Source: Micromonospora coriariae (GTDB lineage Bacteria > Actinomycetota > Actinomycetes > Mycobacteriales > Micromonosporaceae). From it: a DNA stretch of 64,000 bases. Below are positions 52,766 through 61,609 of this stretch, one piece after another. The notes below the pieces were generated by a model that did no database searches, was not told the origin of the DNA, and saw nothing but the letters and a program-made list of their open reading frames with translations. Position 1 is the stretch's first letter; each line of letters starts with the position of its first letter. The stretch is taken from positions 4,278,001 through 4,342,000 of the forward strand of contig NZ_LT607412.1 of NCBI RefSeq assembly GCF_900091455.1. Reading direction: 5' to 3'. The position numbers were made by a program, and so were the translations under genes.

Positions 52766-53719
52766 ATGGCCGTGTTCGGGCGTCCACACCTGCCCCCGCT
52801 CGACGGGGCGGTCGAGTGGCTCAACTCCGAGCCACTCGGCCCCGCCGAGCTGGGCGGGCGCGTCGTCCTCGTGAACTTCTGGACGCTGACCTGCATCAAC
52901 TGGCTGCGCCAGGAGCCGTACGTGCGCGCGTGGGCGCAGGCGTACCGCGACGACGGGCTGGTCGTTCTCGGAGTGCACACGCCGGAGTTCTCGTTCGAGC
53001 ACGACGTCGACCAGGTGCGACAGGCGATCAGCGCGCGCGGGATCGGCTACCCGGTCGCGGTCGACAACGACTACGCGATCTGGAGAGCCTTCGGCAACCA
53101 GTACTGGCCGGCGCTCTACTTCGTCGACGCGGTCGGTGTCATCCACGACCAGCAGTTCGGCGAGGGACGCTACGAGCAGTCGGAGCGTGTCATCCAGCAG
53201 TTGCTCGGCATCGAGCGCGGGCTCGTCCCCGTCGAAGGACTCGGGGTGGAGGCGGAGGCCGACTGGGCTCTCCTGCGTACGCCCGAGACGTACCTCGGTT
53301 TCGAGCGTGGTGAACACTTCGCGTCGCCGAACGACGCCGTGCTCGACGAACGCCGCGCGTACCAGGTCCCCGAGAGCCTGAGCCTCAACCAGTGGGCCCT
53401 CGCGGGGGAGTGGACGATCGGGTCGGAGCGTGTCGTGCTCGGCCAGGCCGGCGGGAAAATCGCCTTCCGGTTCCACGCGCGCGACGCGCATCTCGTGCTG
53501 TCTTCCGGGGCGGGACAGCCCATCCCGTTCCGCGTGCTGCTCGACGGCGTTGCTCCCGGCCCGTCGCACGGCGTCGACGTCGACGAGGACGGCAACGGCG
53601 TACTCCAGGACGGCCGCCTCTACCAGCTCGTACGCCAACAGGGCACGGTCCGTGAGTCGGCCCTGGAGATCACGTTCGGCGAGCCGGCCGCCGAGGCGTA
53701 CGTCTTCACCTTCGGATAG
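52766..53719 (+). CDS. Redoxin-domain protein, DipZ C-terminal-like, lacking second active-site Cys
   Basis: A 317-aa protein with a thioredoxin-like domain (30-150) and a C-terminal beta-sandwich domain as in DipZ/cytochrome-c-biogenesis-related proteins. The motif FWTLTCINW at 38-46 has Cys43 but Trp46 in place of the usual second Cys of CxxC. No signal peptide. Without the pair it cannot work as a normal dithiol reductase; it might use one Cys or be structural. The ATG follows the epoxide-hydrolase stop without spacing, so the two are cotranscribed. Confidence 0.87.
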   Translation: MAVFGRPHLPPLDGAVEWLNSEPLGPAELGGRVVLVNFWTLTCINWLRQEPYVRAWAQAYRDDGLVVLGVHTPEFSFEHDVDQVRQAISARGIGYPVAVDNDYAIWRAFGNQYWPALYFVDAVGVIHDQQFGEGRYEQSERVIQQLLGIERGLVPVEGLGVEAEADWALLRTPETYLGFERGEHFASPNDAVLDERRAYQVPESLSLNQWALAGEWTIGSERVVLGQAGGKIAFRFHARDAHLVLSSGAGQPIPFRVLLDGVAPGPSHGVDVDEDGNGVLQDGRLYQLVRQQGTVRESALEITFGEPAAEAYVFTFG

Positions 53720-53763
53720 GCGCGGCCACTCCCGCCAGCGCGGCCGGGATAGTGTCGACTGCT

Positions 53764-54405
53764 GTGACAACGCCCGAGATCACCATCGCCACGTCAGCGG
53801 ACCGCGACGCGGTGGTCGGTTCGCTGGTCGCCGCGTTCGTCAAGGATCCCGTGCTGCGGTACCTGTTCCCGGACGAGGACACCTACCCGCGGTACGCCGC
53901 CGCCTTCTTCGGCCATCTCTTCGACAAGCGGGTGCACAGGTCGTCGATCTGGACGATCGGCGGAGGCGCCTCGGTCGCCATCTGGGAGCCGCCGGCCGAG
54001 CCGCCAACCCCCGGGGACGGATCGCCGGACAGCGGGTTCGCCGCTCATTTCCCGGCCGACGTGCTGGCCCGCGTTCAGGGCTATGACAGGGCCGTGCATG
54101 CCGCCCTGCCGGCGCTCCCGTTCTGGTATCTCGGCGTCCTGGGCACGCACCCCGACAGCGCCGGACGGGGTTGGGGGCGCGCCGTCATGAGGGCCGGGTT
54201 GGATCGCGCCGCCGCGGACGGTCTGCCGGCGATCCTGGAGACCAGCAACCCGGCCAACGTCGAGCTGTATCGCCGCGCCGGCTGGGAGGTGGTGGACTCC
54301 CTGTCGGAGCCCGTCCCCACCTGGATCATGCGGCAACCCTTAGTTGGTAACGGCAAGTGTCCAAGATCTGCGGATGGCCGCCGGTGGCGTGAGGTCATCG
54401 GCTGA
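53764..54405 (+). CDS. GNAT family N-acetyltransferase
   Basis: A 213-aa acetyltransferase. The acetyl-CoA-binding motif A is GVLGTHPDSAGRGWGRAVMR (Q/RxxGxG/A form) and motif B is ETSNPANVELYRRAGWEVVD. GTG 53764 gives the normal family N-terminus; an in-frame GTG at 53752 adds four residues. The last ~20 residues extend past the fold. The end overlaps the convergent GrpB gene by 11 bases. Substrate unknown. Confidence 0.88.
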   Translation: MTTPEITIATSADRDAVVGSLVAAFVKDPVLRYLFPDEDTYPRYAAAFFGHLFDKRVHRSSIWTIGGGASVAIWEPPAEPPTPGDGSPDSGFAAHFPADVLARVQGYDRAVHAALPALPFWYLGVLGTHPDSAGRGWGRAVMRAGLDRAAADGLPAILETSNPANVELYRRAGWEVVDSLSEPVPTWIMRQPLVGNGKCPRSADGRRWREVIG

Positions 54406-54985
54406 AGATGCGGGCGTAGATCTCGTCGATGACGTCGTTCTTCGCCAGGCTGTAGTCGCCGGGCCGCTGCGCGGTCTGCCGCGCGAGGCGACGCTTGGTC
54501 GTGGCGTACAGCTCCCGGTCGTCCGGATGCGACCGCAGCCAGTCCCGGAAGAGCCGATGCCGGACGGGTTCCGGCGCGCCCCGCGGCCAGACGTGCAGGT
54601 TGACGTCCTCCGCCGGGCTGACGAGCATCCGGTGTCCGTGCCACCAGGGCTCCCGGAGAACGAGCCGGTACCCGAGCCGTTCCAGGGCGGGGAGATAGGT
54701 GGACTCCTCCGCTGTGTCCTCGACTGTGAGGTCGATGTCGATGACGGGCTTGGCCGCCAAACCCGGCACCGACGTGGACCCGACGTGCTCCACACCGATG
54801 ATCAGGCCACCCAGCGCCCCGGTCAGCAACGCGCGGACGGCGGCGAAGCGACCCACCCACTCGGGGTCGTAGTCCTCGATGACGACCGACTGCCACGTCC
54901 GTGGTGGCTCACCCACCAGGCCGGCGCCCACCTGCTCGGGGCTGCCATGGAAGCGTTGCACGATGTCTTGCGGATACTCGGCCAC
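54395..54985 (-). CDS. GrpB family protein (nucleotidyltransferase fold)
   Basis: A 196-aa UPF0157/GrpB protein, nucleotidyltransferase-like: VVIEDYDPEWVGRFAAVRAL, HVGSTSVPGLAAKPVIDIDL with the DxD pair, and VNLHVWPRG. Function unknown; a role in CoA or nucleotide chemistry is sometimes proposed. GTG 54985 has GGAGG five bases upstream, which decides the start. A 30-residue N-terminal extension precedes the domain. Confidence 0.9.
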   Translation of the reverse strand: MAEYPQDIVQRFHGSPEQVGAGLVGEPPRTWQSVVIEDYDPEWVGRFAAVRALLTGALGGLIIGVEHVGSTSVPGLAAKPVIDIDLTVEDTAEESTYLPALERLGYRLVLREPWWHGHRMLVSPAEDVNLHVWPRGAPEPVRHRLFRDWLRSHPDDRELYATTKRRLARQTAQRPGDYSLAKNDVIDEIYARIFSR

Positions 54986-55157
54986 GTCAACCTCCGGAAA
55001 GAAGCAAAGTCCGCCAGGGTACGACACCGGGGACCGCTGCCGCCGCGACGGGGCGACCCGGGGTTCGCCGCCCACCCGATCAATACGGGCACCGGATGTC
55101 GGGTGCGCCATCGGCCCCGCGACCTAGCGTCAGTGCTCGAAAGGGAAGGAGGCCCGG

Positions 55158-56030
55158 GTGCTGGAGCGGCTCAACGAGGCCATGGCGTACATCGAGCGCC
55201 ACCTCGACCAGCGGATCGAGGTGGCCGAGCTGGCGCGGATCGCGGTGACGTCGGAGTACCACTTCCGGCGGCTGTTCTCCGCGTTGGCCGGCATTCCGCT
55301 GTCGGAGTACATCCGGCGGCGTCGGCTCACCGTCGCAGGCGCGGACGTGCTGGCGGGGGAGCGGACGCTGCTCGACATCGCGGTGCGCTACGGCTACGGC
55401 TCGGCCGAGGCGTTCGCCCGTGCGTTCCACGCCGTGCACGGTGTGACGCCCGGCGAGGCCCGGCGTACGGGGGCGGCGCTGCGCGCCCAGCCCCGGATGT
55501 CCTTCCGTCTCACCGTCGAAGGGAGCGGCAGCATGGAGTATCGAATCGTCAGCAAGGAGGCGTTCACCCTGGTGGGACGCAGGGCCCGGGTCCCGCTCGT
55601 GCATGAGGGGATGAACCCGGCGATCGTCGCGTTCATCAGGGGCATCGACCGGGAGACCGTCGGGCGGATCGAGGCGCTCTCCGATCAGGAGCCGAGCGGC
55701 GTCGTCAACGTCAGCGACAACCTCGCCGGCAGTCGGGCGGAGGGCACCGAGCTGGACTACTGGCACGGGGTGGTCACCGGAGCCGCACCGCCGGACGACC
55801 TGGATGCGCTGCCGGTGTCGGCCGGGGCATGGGCGGTCTTCACGACCTCCGGCGCGTTCCCGCAGGCGGTGCAGTACCTGTGGCGGGACGTCTTCACCCA
55901 GTGGTTCCCGTCCAATCCGTACCGCAGCCGGCCCGGTCCGGAGATCTCCCGGGTGCGGGTGTCCCCGGATGGGGGCCAGGCGGACGCGGAACTGTGGATT
56001 CCGGTCGAACGGGTCCCCACCCCTATGTAG
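55158..56030 (+). CDS. AraC family regulator with GyrI-like effector domain
   Basis: A 290-aa regulator. AraC-type double helix-turn-helix at 1-105 (IEVAELARIAVTSEYHFRRL, then LLDIAVRYGYGSAEAFARAF), effector-binding GyrI-like domain at about 125-290 (EYRIVSKEAFTLVGRRARVP). This combination binds small hydrophobic or cationic ligands, in known cases to control detoxification genes. GTG 55158 with GGAGG upstream. The PadR gene follows by 20 bases. Confidence 0.93.
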   Translation: MLERLNEAMAYIERHLDQRIEVAELARIAVTSEYHFRRLFSALAGIPLSEYIRRRRLTVAGADVLAGERTLLDIAVRYGYGSAEAFARAFHAVHGVTPGEARRTGAALRAQPRMSFRLTVEGSGSMEYRIVSKEAFTLVGRRARVPLVHEGMNPAIVAFIRGIDRETVGRIEALSDQEPSGVVNVSDNLAGSRAEGTELDYWHGVVTGAAPPDDLDALPVSAGAWAVFTTSGAFPQAVQYLWRDVFTQWFPSNPYRSRPGPEISRVRVSPDGGQADAELWIPVERVPTPM

Positions 56031-56042
56031 ATATCCGATACA
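56026..56042. promoter_or_regulatory. PadR-type operator candidate
   Basis: TGTA-GATATCCGA-TACA: inverted TGTA/TACA around GATATC, starting at the stop codon of the AraC gene and nine bases before the PadR start. Suits PadR autoregulation. Confidence 0.45.
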
Positions 56043-56050
56043 GTGGCCGG

Positions 56051-56383
56051 ATGCGGATCACCATTCCGGTCGCGAAGGTGCTGGCGGCGTTGCTCGCCGA
56101 GCCCGGCGTGGAGCGGTACGGGCTGGACCTGATGCGGATGACCGGCCTGCCCAGCGGCACCCTCTATCCGGTGCTGCACCGGCTGCGGGCGGCCGGCTGG
56201 CTGGCTGGCGACTGGGAGGCGATCGACCCCGTCGCGGTCGGCCGGCCGGCCCGCCGCTACTACCGGCTCACCGCGCAAGGGGTGGCGGAGGCCCGTCGGG
56301 CGCTCGCCGACCTGCGGGCCGTCATCCCCGACGGCCGACCCTCCTGGGGCGGCACCGGGCCAACCGAAGCACCGGCATGGTGA
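56051..56383 (+). CDS. PadR family transcriptional regulator
   Basis: A 110-aa PadR-type winged helix: VAKVLAALLAEPGVERYGLD, then GLPSGTLYPVLHRLRAAGWL and wing PARRYYRLTAQG. It lacks the long C-terminal dimerisation helix and belongs to the short subgroup. ATG 56051. Its last codons overlap the next start (ATG 56377 lies inside), so it is coupled to the membrane protein that follows, as is typical for PadR pairs. Confidence 0.9.
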   Translation: MRITIPVAKVLAALLAEPGVERYGLDLMRMTGLPSGTLYPVLHRLRAAGWLAGDWEAIDPVAVGRPARRYYRLTAQGVAEARRALADLRAVIPDGRPSWGGTGPTEAPAW

Positions 56384-57342
56384 CCCGCCGCGCCGCCGAG
56401 CTGCTGTTGGCGATGGCCGCTCGCCGCTGGCCCGCCGACATCCGCGACGACCTGCGCCGCGAGTGGACCGCCGAGCTGCACGTGCTCGCCGCGAGCGGGC
56501 GGCGGACGAAGATGGTCGGGTTCGCGATGAGCCTCGCTGTCAGCCGGGCCGGCGCCCCGCTCGTCGACCGCACCGTGCTGCACCGGCGGGCCCGGCGCAC
56601 CGCGGCCGCGCTGCTGCTGTCTCCGCTCGCCAGCGTCGGGATCGTGGTCGTCACCGGGCTGGCCCTGCACCCGATCCAGCGCTGGCTGATGGGAATGATC
56701 TGGTCGGATCGGACGCAGAAGCAGATCTGGACGGTGCTCATCGTCGGGCTGGCGGTCCTGCTGGCGGTGTTCGCCGCCCGATGGGCCCGGCACACCGCAC
56801 TCCACGGCCCGCTGCGCATCGCGCTCGGTGTGGTGCTCCCCATCGGTGCGGCCGCGGTCCCCCTCCTGTACGTGATCTACCCGAACGACGTGGCCCGCGT
56901 CGTACCCGGTCTGCTGCTCTGGCTGGCCGGCCTGACGCTGGCCCTCTGGGCGGCGGCGAGCCTCGCCGCCCGCGAGCAGGTCCGCGCGGCCTGGTGGGTG
57001 GGCGTCCTCGGTGCGCTCGTCGCCGCCGACCTCGCGGTCATCCTCGCCGTGGTCGACAGCATCCCGGGCGGCACCGCCGCCGGTCCGGTGATCGGCGCGA
57101 TTCCACTGGACAGCGTCGACCGGACCTCCGCGCCGCTGTGGCTCTTCGCCTCGTGGACGGACTGGAACTTCGGCCTGCCCCGGCCCATCCAGTGGGAGAT
57201 CTTCCTCATCACCAACAAGGTGCTGGTGGAGCCCATGCTCTACCTGGCCTGCATGCCGTACGCGCTCGCGTACACGATCCGGGCGGCCCGGTCGGCGCCC
57301 GCCGCGCCGGTCGCCCTCGCCCCGGCCCCGTCGTCGGTCTGA
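56377..57342 (+). CDS. Integral membrane protein, PadR partner
   Basis: A 321-aa membrane protein with about six to seven helices (e.g. LLSPLASVGIVVVTGLALHP, VLIVGLAVLLAVFAARWA, VVPGLLLWLAGLTLALWAAA). The N-terminal RRWPADIRDDLRREWTAELH is like the cytoplasmic head of many actinobacterial PadR-associated permease-like proteins. Function unknown. The start overlaps the PadR stop. Confidence 0.82.
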   Translation: MVTRRAAELLLAMAARRWPADIRDDLRREWTAELHVLAASGRRTKMVGFAMSLAVSRAGAPLVDRTVLHRRARRTAAALLLSPLASVGIVVVTGLALHPIQRWLMGMIWSDRTQKQIWTVLIVGLAVLLAVFAARWARHTALHGPLRIALGVVLPIGAAAVPLLYVIYPNDVARVVPGLLLWLAGLTLALWAAASLAAREQVRAAWWVGVLGALVAADLAVILAVVDSIPGGTAAGPVIGAIPLDSVDRTSAPLWLFASWTDWNFGLPRPIQWEIFLITNKVLVEPMLYLACMPYALAYTIRAARSAPAAPVALAPAPSSV

Positions 57343-57353
57343 CCCGCGCACGC

Positions 57354-57851
57354 TCAGCCGGGCACGTCGTCCCACGTCGTGCCCGGCGGCAGGTAACCGG
57401 CCGACTGGTTGTCGCGCAGCGCGTAGGCGAGGACCAGCAGGGCGTGCGCGTCCAACTCGGGCAGGCGGTCCATCGGAAACCACCGCACGGCCAGCGACTC
57501 GTCGTCGTTCACCCGGGCGGTGCCGGCCACCACCCGGCAGACGAAGCCCAGATTGAGGTACTCGCAGCGATCCCCGTTGGGGTAGGTGTGCGGGTGCGAG
57601 ACGGCGCTGGACAGCCGTACCGGCACCACGTCCAGGCCGGTCTCCTCCCGCACCTCGCGGACCAGCGCGGTGGCCGGCTGCTCGCCCGGCTCGACGAAAC
57701 CGCTGATCACCGACCAGCGCCCGTCGTCGGCGCGCTGACCGAGCAGCAGCTCACCGGCGTCGTTGCGGACCACGGCGCTGACGCTGGGCAGCCACAGCAG
57801 ATCGTGGCCGACGTGCTTGCGCATCCGCAGGATGTAGTCCGGTACCGCCAT
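57354..57851 (-). CDS. NUDIX hydrolase
   Basis: A 165-aa pyrophosphohydrolase. The Nudix box GFVEPGEQPATALVREVREE, followed by TGL, starts near 51, with RE and EE metal ligands. LGQRADDGRWSVISG is upstream. Substrate: a nucleoside diphosphate derivative, unknown. ATG 57851 starts the family N-terminus. Confidence 0.92.
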   Translation of the reverse strand: MAVPDYILRMRKHVGHDLLWLPSVSAVVRNDAGELLLGQRADDGRWSVISGFVEPGEQPATALVREVREETGLDVVPVRLSSAVSHPHTYPNGDRCEYLNLGFVCRVVAGTARVNDDESLAVRWFPMDRLPELDAHALLVLAYALRDNQSAGYLPPGTTWDDVPG

Positions 57852-58076
57852 CGGGCGATCATAGGCCGCGACCATGCGGCCGCCGCCGCCCCGCGCCGCC
57901 GCGCCGGGGTCAGGCCAACCAGCCGACGGTACGACGAAAGCCTCGTCCTACCCGTCTCACCTGCACTTCTTTCGGCGTTCCGACCCGAGGCGCGGAAAGC
58001 GGCTCTACTGTGGAGAAGGTCGGCGACTTGTGTGATCCGGTGGCGGCCGGCTGGATCGCAGTGCACAGTGATTCCC

Positions 58077-58280
58077 ATGAGCGACAGCGAACGTGGTGGG
58101 CAGTTCTACTGGTGCACCCGACACCACCGGGTCGAGACGGACGCCGACGTGTGCCCGGCGACGCATGTCCTCGGCCCGTACGACTCGGCGGCCGACGCGG
58201 AGAACGCCCTGCAACGGGTGCAGGAGCGGAACGAGGCGTGGGACGCCGAGGACGCCCGTTGGGCCGGGGAGGACAGGTAG
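58077..58280 (+). CDS. Small conserved actinobacterial protein
   Basis: A 67-aa acidic protein: FYWCTRHHRVETDADVCPAT with two Cys and paired His that could bind a metal, then LGPYDSAADAENALQRVQER helical and WDAEDARWAGEDR. It is found widely in Micromonosporaceae as I recall it; no function known. ATG 58077. Confidence 0.75.
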   Translation: MSDSERGGQFYWCTRHHRVETDADVCPATHVLGPYDSAADAENALQRVQERNEAWDAEDARWAGEDR

Positions 58281-58362
58281 ACGGCGCGGGACGGCTCGCG
58301 CCGCGGTATTTCGTGCTCCGCGAGGACGCACGCGAGAGCACGTCCCCAAGGAGGGAACCACG

Positions 58363-59205
58363 ATGGCCGAAGCACAGCAGGCCACCACCCGCCCGGCCGC
58401 CCGACGTACCACCCCGAAGAAGACCGCCGCGGCAGAGCGGAACACGGCGGCGAGCCGGACCACCCCCGTGCGCAAGTCCACCACGGCTGCGACGAAGGCG
58501 CCGGCCCGCAAGGCGGCCGGCGGTGCGGGGCGTGCCCCGGCCAAGAAGACCACCACGGCGGCCAAGGCCCCGGCGAAGAAGGCCGCCACCAAGACCTCCA
58601 CCGCGGCCAAGAAGGCGCCGGCGAAGGCCTCGACCGCCACCCGCAAGACGACCACCGCCGCGAAGCGTGCCCCGGCGTCGGCGGCGAAGAAGACCACCGC
58701 CGCCGCGAAGAAGACCACGACCAGCACGGCGCGGAAGACCGCCGGTACGGCGAAGAAGACGACCGGCGCCGCGAAGAAGACCACCAGCGCCGCGAAGAAG
58801 ACGACCGGCGCCGCGAAGAAGACCACCACGTCGGCGGCCAGGAAGACCACCGCCGCGGCGAAGGCGCCGGCGCGCAAGGCCGCGACCAAGGCGTCCACCG
58901 CGAAGAAGACGGCCGCCAAGAAGGCCCCGGCGAAGAAGACGGCGGCGAAGAAGACCGCGTCGACCGGCCCGAGCGGCGGTGCCCGCAAGGCTCCCGCGAA
59001 GAAGGCCCGGGCCGCGAGGTCGACCGCCACCTCGTCGACCACCGCCCGCAAGGCGGCGGCGAAGAAGGCCCCGGCGAAGAAGACCGTGGCGGCCAAGGCT
59101 CCGGCCCGCAAGGTGACCGCCCGCAAGTCACCGGCACGTCCGGTCGCCGCCCGGGCCACCGCCCCGCACGGCACACGGACCACCGCGCGGAAGGCGACCG
59201 GCTGA
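58363..59205 (+). CDS. Histone-H1-like Lys/Ala-rich repeat protein
   Basis: A 280-aa, extremely basic protein of mostly Ala, Lys, Thr, Arg, Pro. Repeats of AAKKTT, AKKAPAKK and APARKA types run from about 15 to the end; no globular domain, in contrast to mycobacterial-type HU where such a tail follows an HU domain. It would bind DNA without sequence preference and help to pack it. AAGGAGGG sits well before ATG 58363. The DNA itself is repetitive, so length may vary between strains. Confidence 0.82.
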   Translation: MAEAQQATTRPAARRTTPKKTAAAERNTAASRTTPVRKSTTAATKAPARKAAGGAGRAPAKKTTTAAKAPAKKAATKTSTAAKKAPAKASTATRKTTTAAKRAPASAAKKTTAAAKKTTTSTARKTAGTAKKTTGAAKKTTSAAKKTTGAAKKTTTSAARKTTAAAKAPARKAATKASTAKKTAAKKAPAKKTAAKKTASTGPSGGARKAPAKKARAARSTATSSTTARKAAAKKAPAKKTVAAKAPARKVTARKSPARPVAARATAPHGTRTTARKATG

Positions 59206-59303
59206 CCGTAGGCCACAGCAACTCGGCGCTGCCCGGCACGCCGGCCCGACATCTCGGCCGGTCACCGGAAGCGGATCACCGGCGGCGCTGTCAGGATTGA
59301 CCC

Positions 59304-60734
59304 GTGGTCATCCGACGCGTACTCGCGCCCCGCATCGACTTCGGCGCGCTGCGCCGCGAGCTCGGCTTGCCGGAGGGGTTTCCGGCCGCCGCCCAGAAGG
59401 AGGCCGACGAGGCCGCCGCCGCACCGCCGCGGCCGCCCGCCGATCGCACCGACGTGCCGTTCGTGACGGTCGACCCGGCGACCTCACGGGACCTTGACCA
59501 GGCGATGCACCTCGCCCGCCGACCGGGCGGCGGCTACCGGGTGCGGTACGCGATCGCGGACGTCGCCGCGCACGTCCGCCCGGGCGGCGCCCTGGAGGCG
59601 GAGACCTGGCGGCGGGGGCAGACCGTCTACCTGCCCGACGGGCACGTGCCGCTGCACCCGCTGACGCTCAGCGAGGGCGCCGCCAGCCTGCTGCCCGACG
59701 ACGACCGGGCGGCGGTGGTCTGGACCATCGACCTGGACGCCGACGGCGGCACGGTGGCTGTCGAGCTGGAACGCGCCCTGGTCCGCAGCCGGGCCAAGCT
59801 GGACTACTCCGGGGTGCAGGCGGCGGCCGACGCCGGTCGGCTGCCCGAGCCGATCGCGCTGCTACCCGAGATCGGTGACCGGTTGACCGCCCGGGGCCTG
59901 CGTCGTGGCGCCATCAACCTGCCGCTGCCCGAGCAGGACGTGGAGCCCGACGGCGACGGCTGGCGGCTGGTGCTGCGCGGACCGGTGCCCATGGAGGAGC
60001 ACAACGCGCAGATCTCGCTGCTGACCGGGATGGCCGCCGCCGGCATCATGCTGGCCGGAGGGATCGGCCTGTTGCGCACAATGCCGGCGCCGAAGCCCGA
60101 GGCGGTGCAGCGGTTGCGGGCCGCCGCCGCGCCGCTGGGCGTGCACTGGCCGGACGGCATCGGCCCGGGCGAGGTGATCGCCGAGCTGGACGCCGCCCAA
60201 CCACGAGCCGCCGCGTTCATCGACCAGGCGGCCGAGCTGATGCGCGGCGCGGCGTACACCGCGTTCGACGGGACGCTGCCCGAGCAGCCGGAGCACGGCG
60301 GTGTGGCGGCCGCGTACGCCCACGTCACGGCGCCGTTGCGGCGCCTGGCCGACCGGTACGCCACGGAGGTCTGCCTGGCCCTGCACGCGGGCCGGCCGGT
60401 GCCCGACTGGGCGCGCGCCGCGCTGCCCCGACTGCCCGAGGTGATGGCCACGACCGACCGGACCGCCTCGGCGGCCAGCCGGGGTGCCGTCGAGCTGGCC
60501 GAGGCGGTGCTGCTGGCGCACCGGGTGGGTGAGACCTTCGACGCGGCGGTGCTGGACGTGGACGCCCCACCGAACGGCCGGTCCCGCCCCCGCCCGCCCG
60601 GCGGAACGGTGGCCCTGGACGCCCCGCCGGTACGCGCCCGCTGCCTCGGCGAGCTGCCGCTCGGCGAACGGGTCCGGGTCCGACTGGTCACGGCCGACCC
60701 GGCGGACCGCACGGTCCTGTTCGAGCTGGCCTGA
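59304..60734 (+). CDS. RNB domain ribonuclease (RNase II/R family)
   Basis: A 476-aa 3'-5' exoribonuclease-type protein with only the RNB catalytic domain, lacking cold-shock and S1 domains. The metal site starts at Asp57 in VDPATSRDLDQA, with Asp63 and Asp65; the fourth position, Asp in E. coli RNase II (DLDD), is Gln66. ETWRRGQTVYLPDGHVPLHP and HAHVTAPLRRLADRYA-like segments follow (AYAHVTAPLRRLADRYATEV). GTG 59304 gives the family N-terminus. Confidence 0.92.
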   Translation: MVIRRVLAPRIDFGALRRELGLPEGFPAAAQKEADEAAAAPPRPPADRTDVPFVTVDPATSRDLDQAMHLARRPGGGYRVRYAIADVAAHVRPGGALEAETWRRGQTVYLPDGHVPLHPLTLSEGAASLLPDDDRAAVVWTIDLDADGGTVAVELERALVRSRAKLDYSGVQAAADAGRLPEPIALLPEIGDRLTARGLRRGAINLPLPEQDVEPDGDGWRLVLRGPVPMEEHNAQISLLTGMAAAGIMLAGGIGLLRTMPAPKPEAVQRLRAAAAPLGVHWPDGIGPGEVIAELDAAQPRAAAFIDQAAELMRGAAYTAFDGTLPEQPEHGGVAAAYAHVTAPLRRLADRYATEVCLALHAGRPVPDWARAALPRLPEVMATTDRTASAASRGAVELAEAVLLAHRVGETFDAAVLDVDAPPNGRSRPRPPGGTVALDAPPVRARCLGELPLGERVRVRLVTADPADRTVLFELA

Positions 60735-60815
60735 CCCGGCTGCGGCGGGCGGCAGCGGGGATTGTCACAGCGCCTGGCGCTGCTGCCGGACCGGGCGGTT
60801 TGCGAGGATGGGCCA

Positions 60816-61514
60816 ATGGCATACGACGCGAGCACGCTGCCCGACGTGTCCGGGCTGACGGTCGGCATCATCGGCGGCACCGGCGACCAGGGGCGGGGCA
60901 TCGCCTACCGGTTCGCCCGGGCCGGGCAGACGGTGCTGATCGGCTCCCGGTCCGCGGAGCGGGCCGCCGAATCCGCCGCCGAGATCGCCGCCCTGCCCCG
61001 GATGCCGGCCGACGCCAGCATCACCGGCGCCGCCAACGACGAGGTGGCCCGCCGTAGTGACGTGGTCATCATCGCGGTGCCGTGGGACGGGCACGCCGCG
61101 ACCGTCGCCGCTCTCGCCGAGCCGCTCGCCGGCACGATCGTCGTCGACTGCGTCAACCCCCTCGGCTTCGACAAGCAGGGCCCGTACGCGCTGACCGTCC
61201 CCGAGGGCAGCGCCGTGCAGCAGGCCGCCGCGTTGCTGCCCGACTCCCGGGTCTGCGCGGCGTTCAACCATGTCAGCGCTCCGCTGCTGGCGGACCCCGA
61301 GGTCGACCGGATCGACCTGGACGTGCTGATCTGCACCGAGGACCGCGAGTTGGTCGACGTGGTCGGCGCGCTCGCCGCCCGGATCCCCGGGATGCGCGGC
61401 ATCTACGCGGGGCGGCTGCGCAACGCCCACCAGATCGAGGCGTTCACCGCCAACCTGATCGCCATCAACAAGCGGTACAAGGCGCACGCCGGCATCCGCG
61501 TCACCGACCTCTGA
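60816..61514 (+). CDS. npdG: F420-dependent NADP reductase (NpdG-like)
   Basis: A 232-aa enzyme that transfers hydride between F420H2 and NADP+. GIIGGTGDQGRGIAYRFARA is the NADP-binding glycine loop; VVIIAVPWDGHAATVAAL and VVDCVNPLGFDKQGPYAL are typical; NHVSAPLLAD follows. ATG 60816 is the family start; an in-frame start 54 bases earlier is less fitting. Supports the presence of coenzyme F420 in the organism. Confidence 0.92.
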   Translation: MAYDASTLPDVSGLTVGIIGGTGDQGRGIAYRFARAGQTVLIGSRSAERAAESAAEIAALPRMPADASITGAANDEVARRSDVVIIAVPWDGHAATVAALAEPLAGTIVVDCVNPLGFDKQGPYALTVPEGSAVQQAAALLPDSRVCAAFNHVSAPLLADPEVDRIDLDVLICTEDRELVDVVGALAARIPGMRGIYAGRLRNAHQIEAFTANLIAINKRYKAHAGIRVTDL

Positions 61515-61609
61515 GCACGCAGCACCCACCGGTGAGTCTGTTTGTCTGGCGTCCGATGGGCGGTGGGTGTCTCGTCGACCTGCCGCTTGTCGTGGCTCAA
61601 GGGTCGCTG

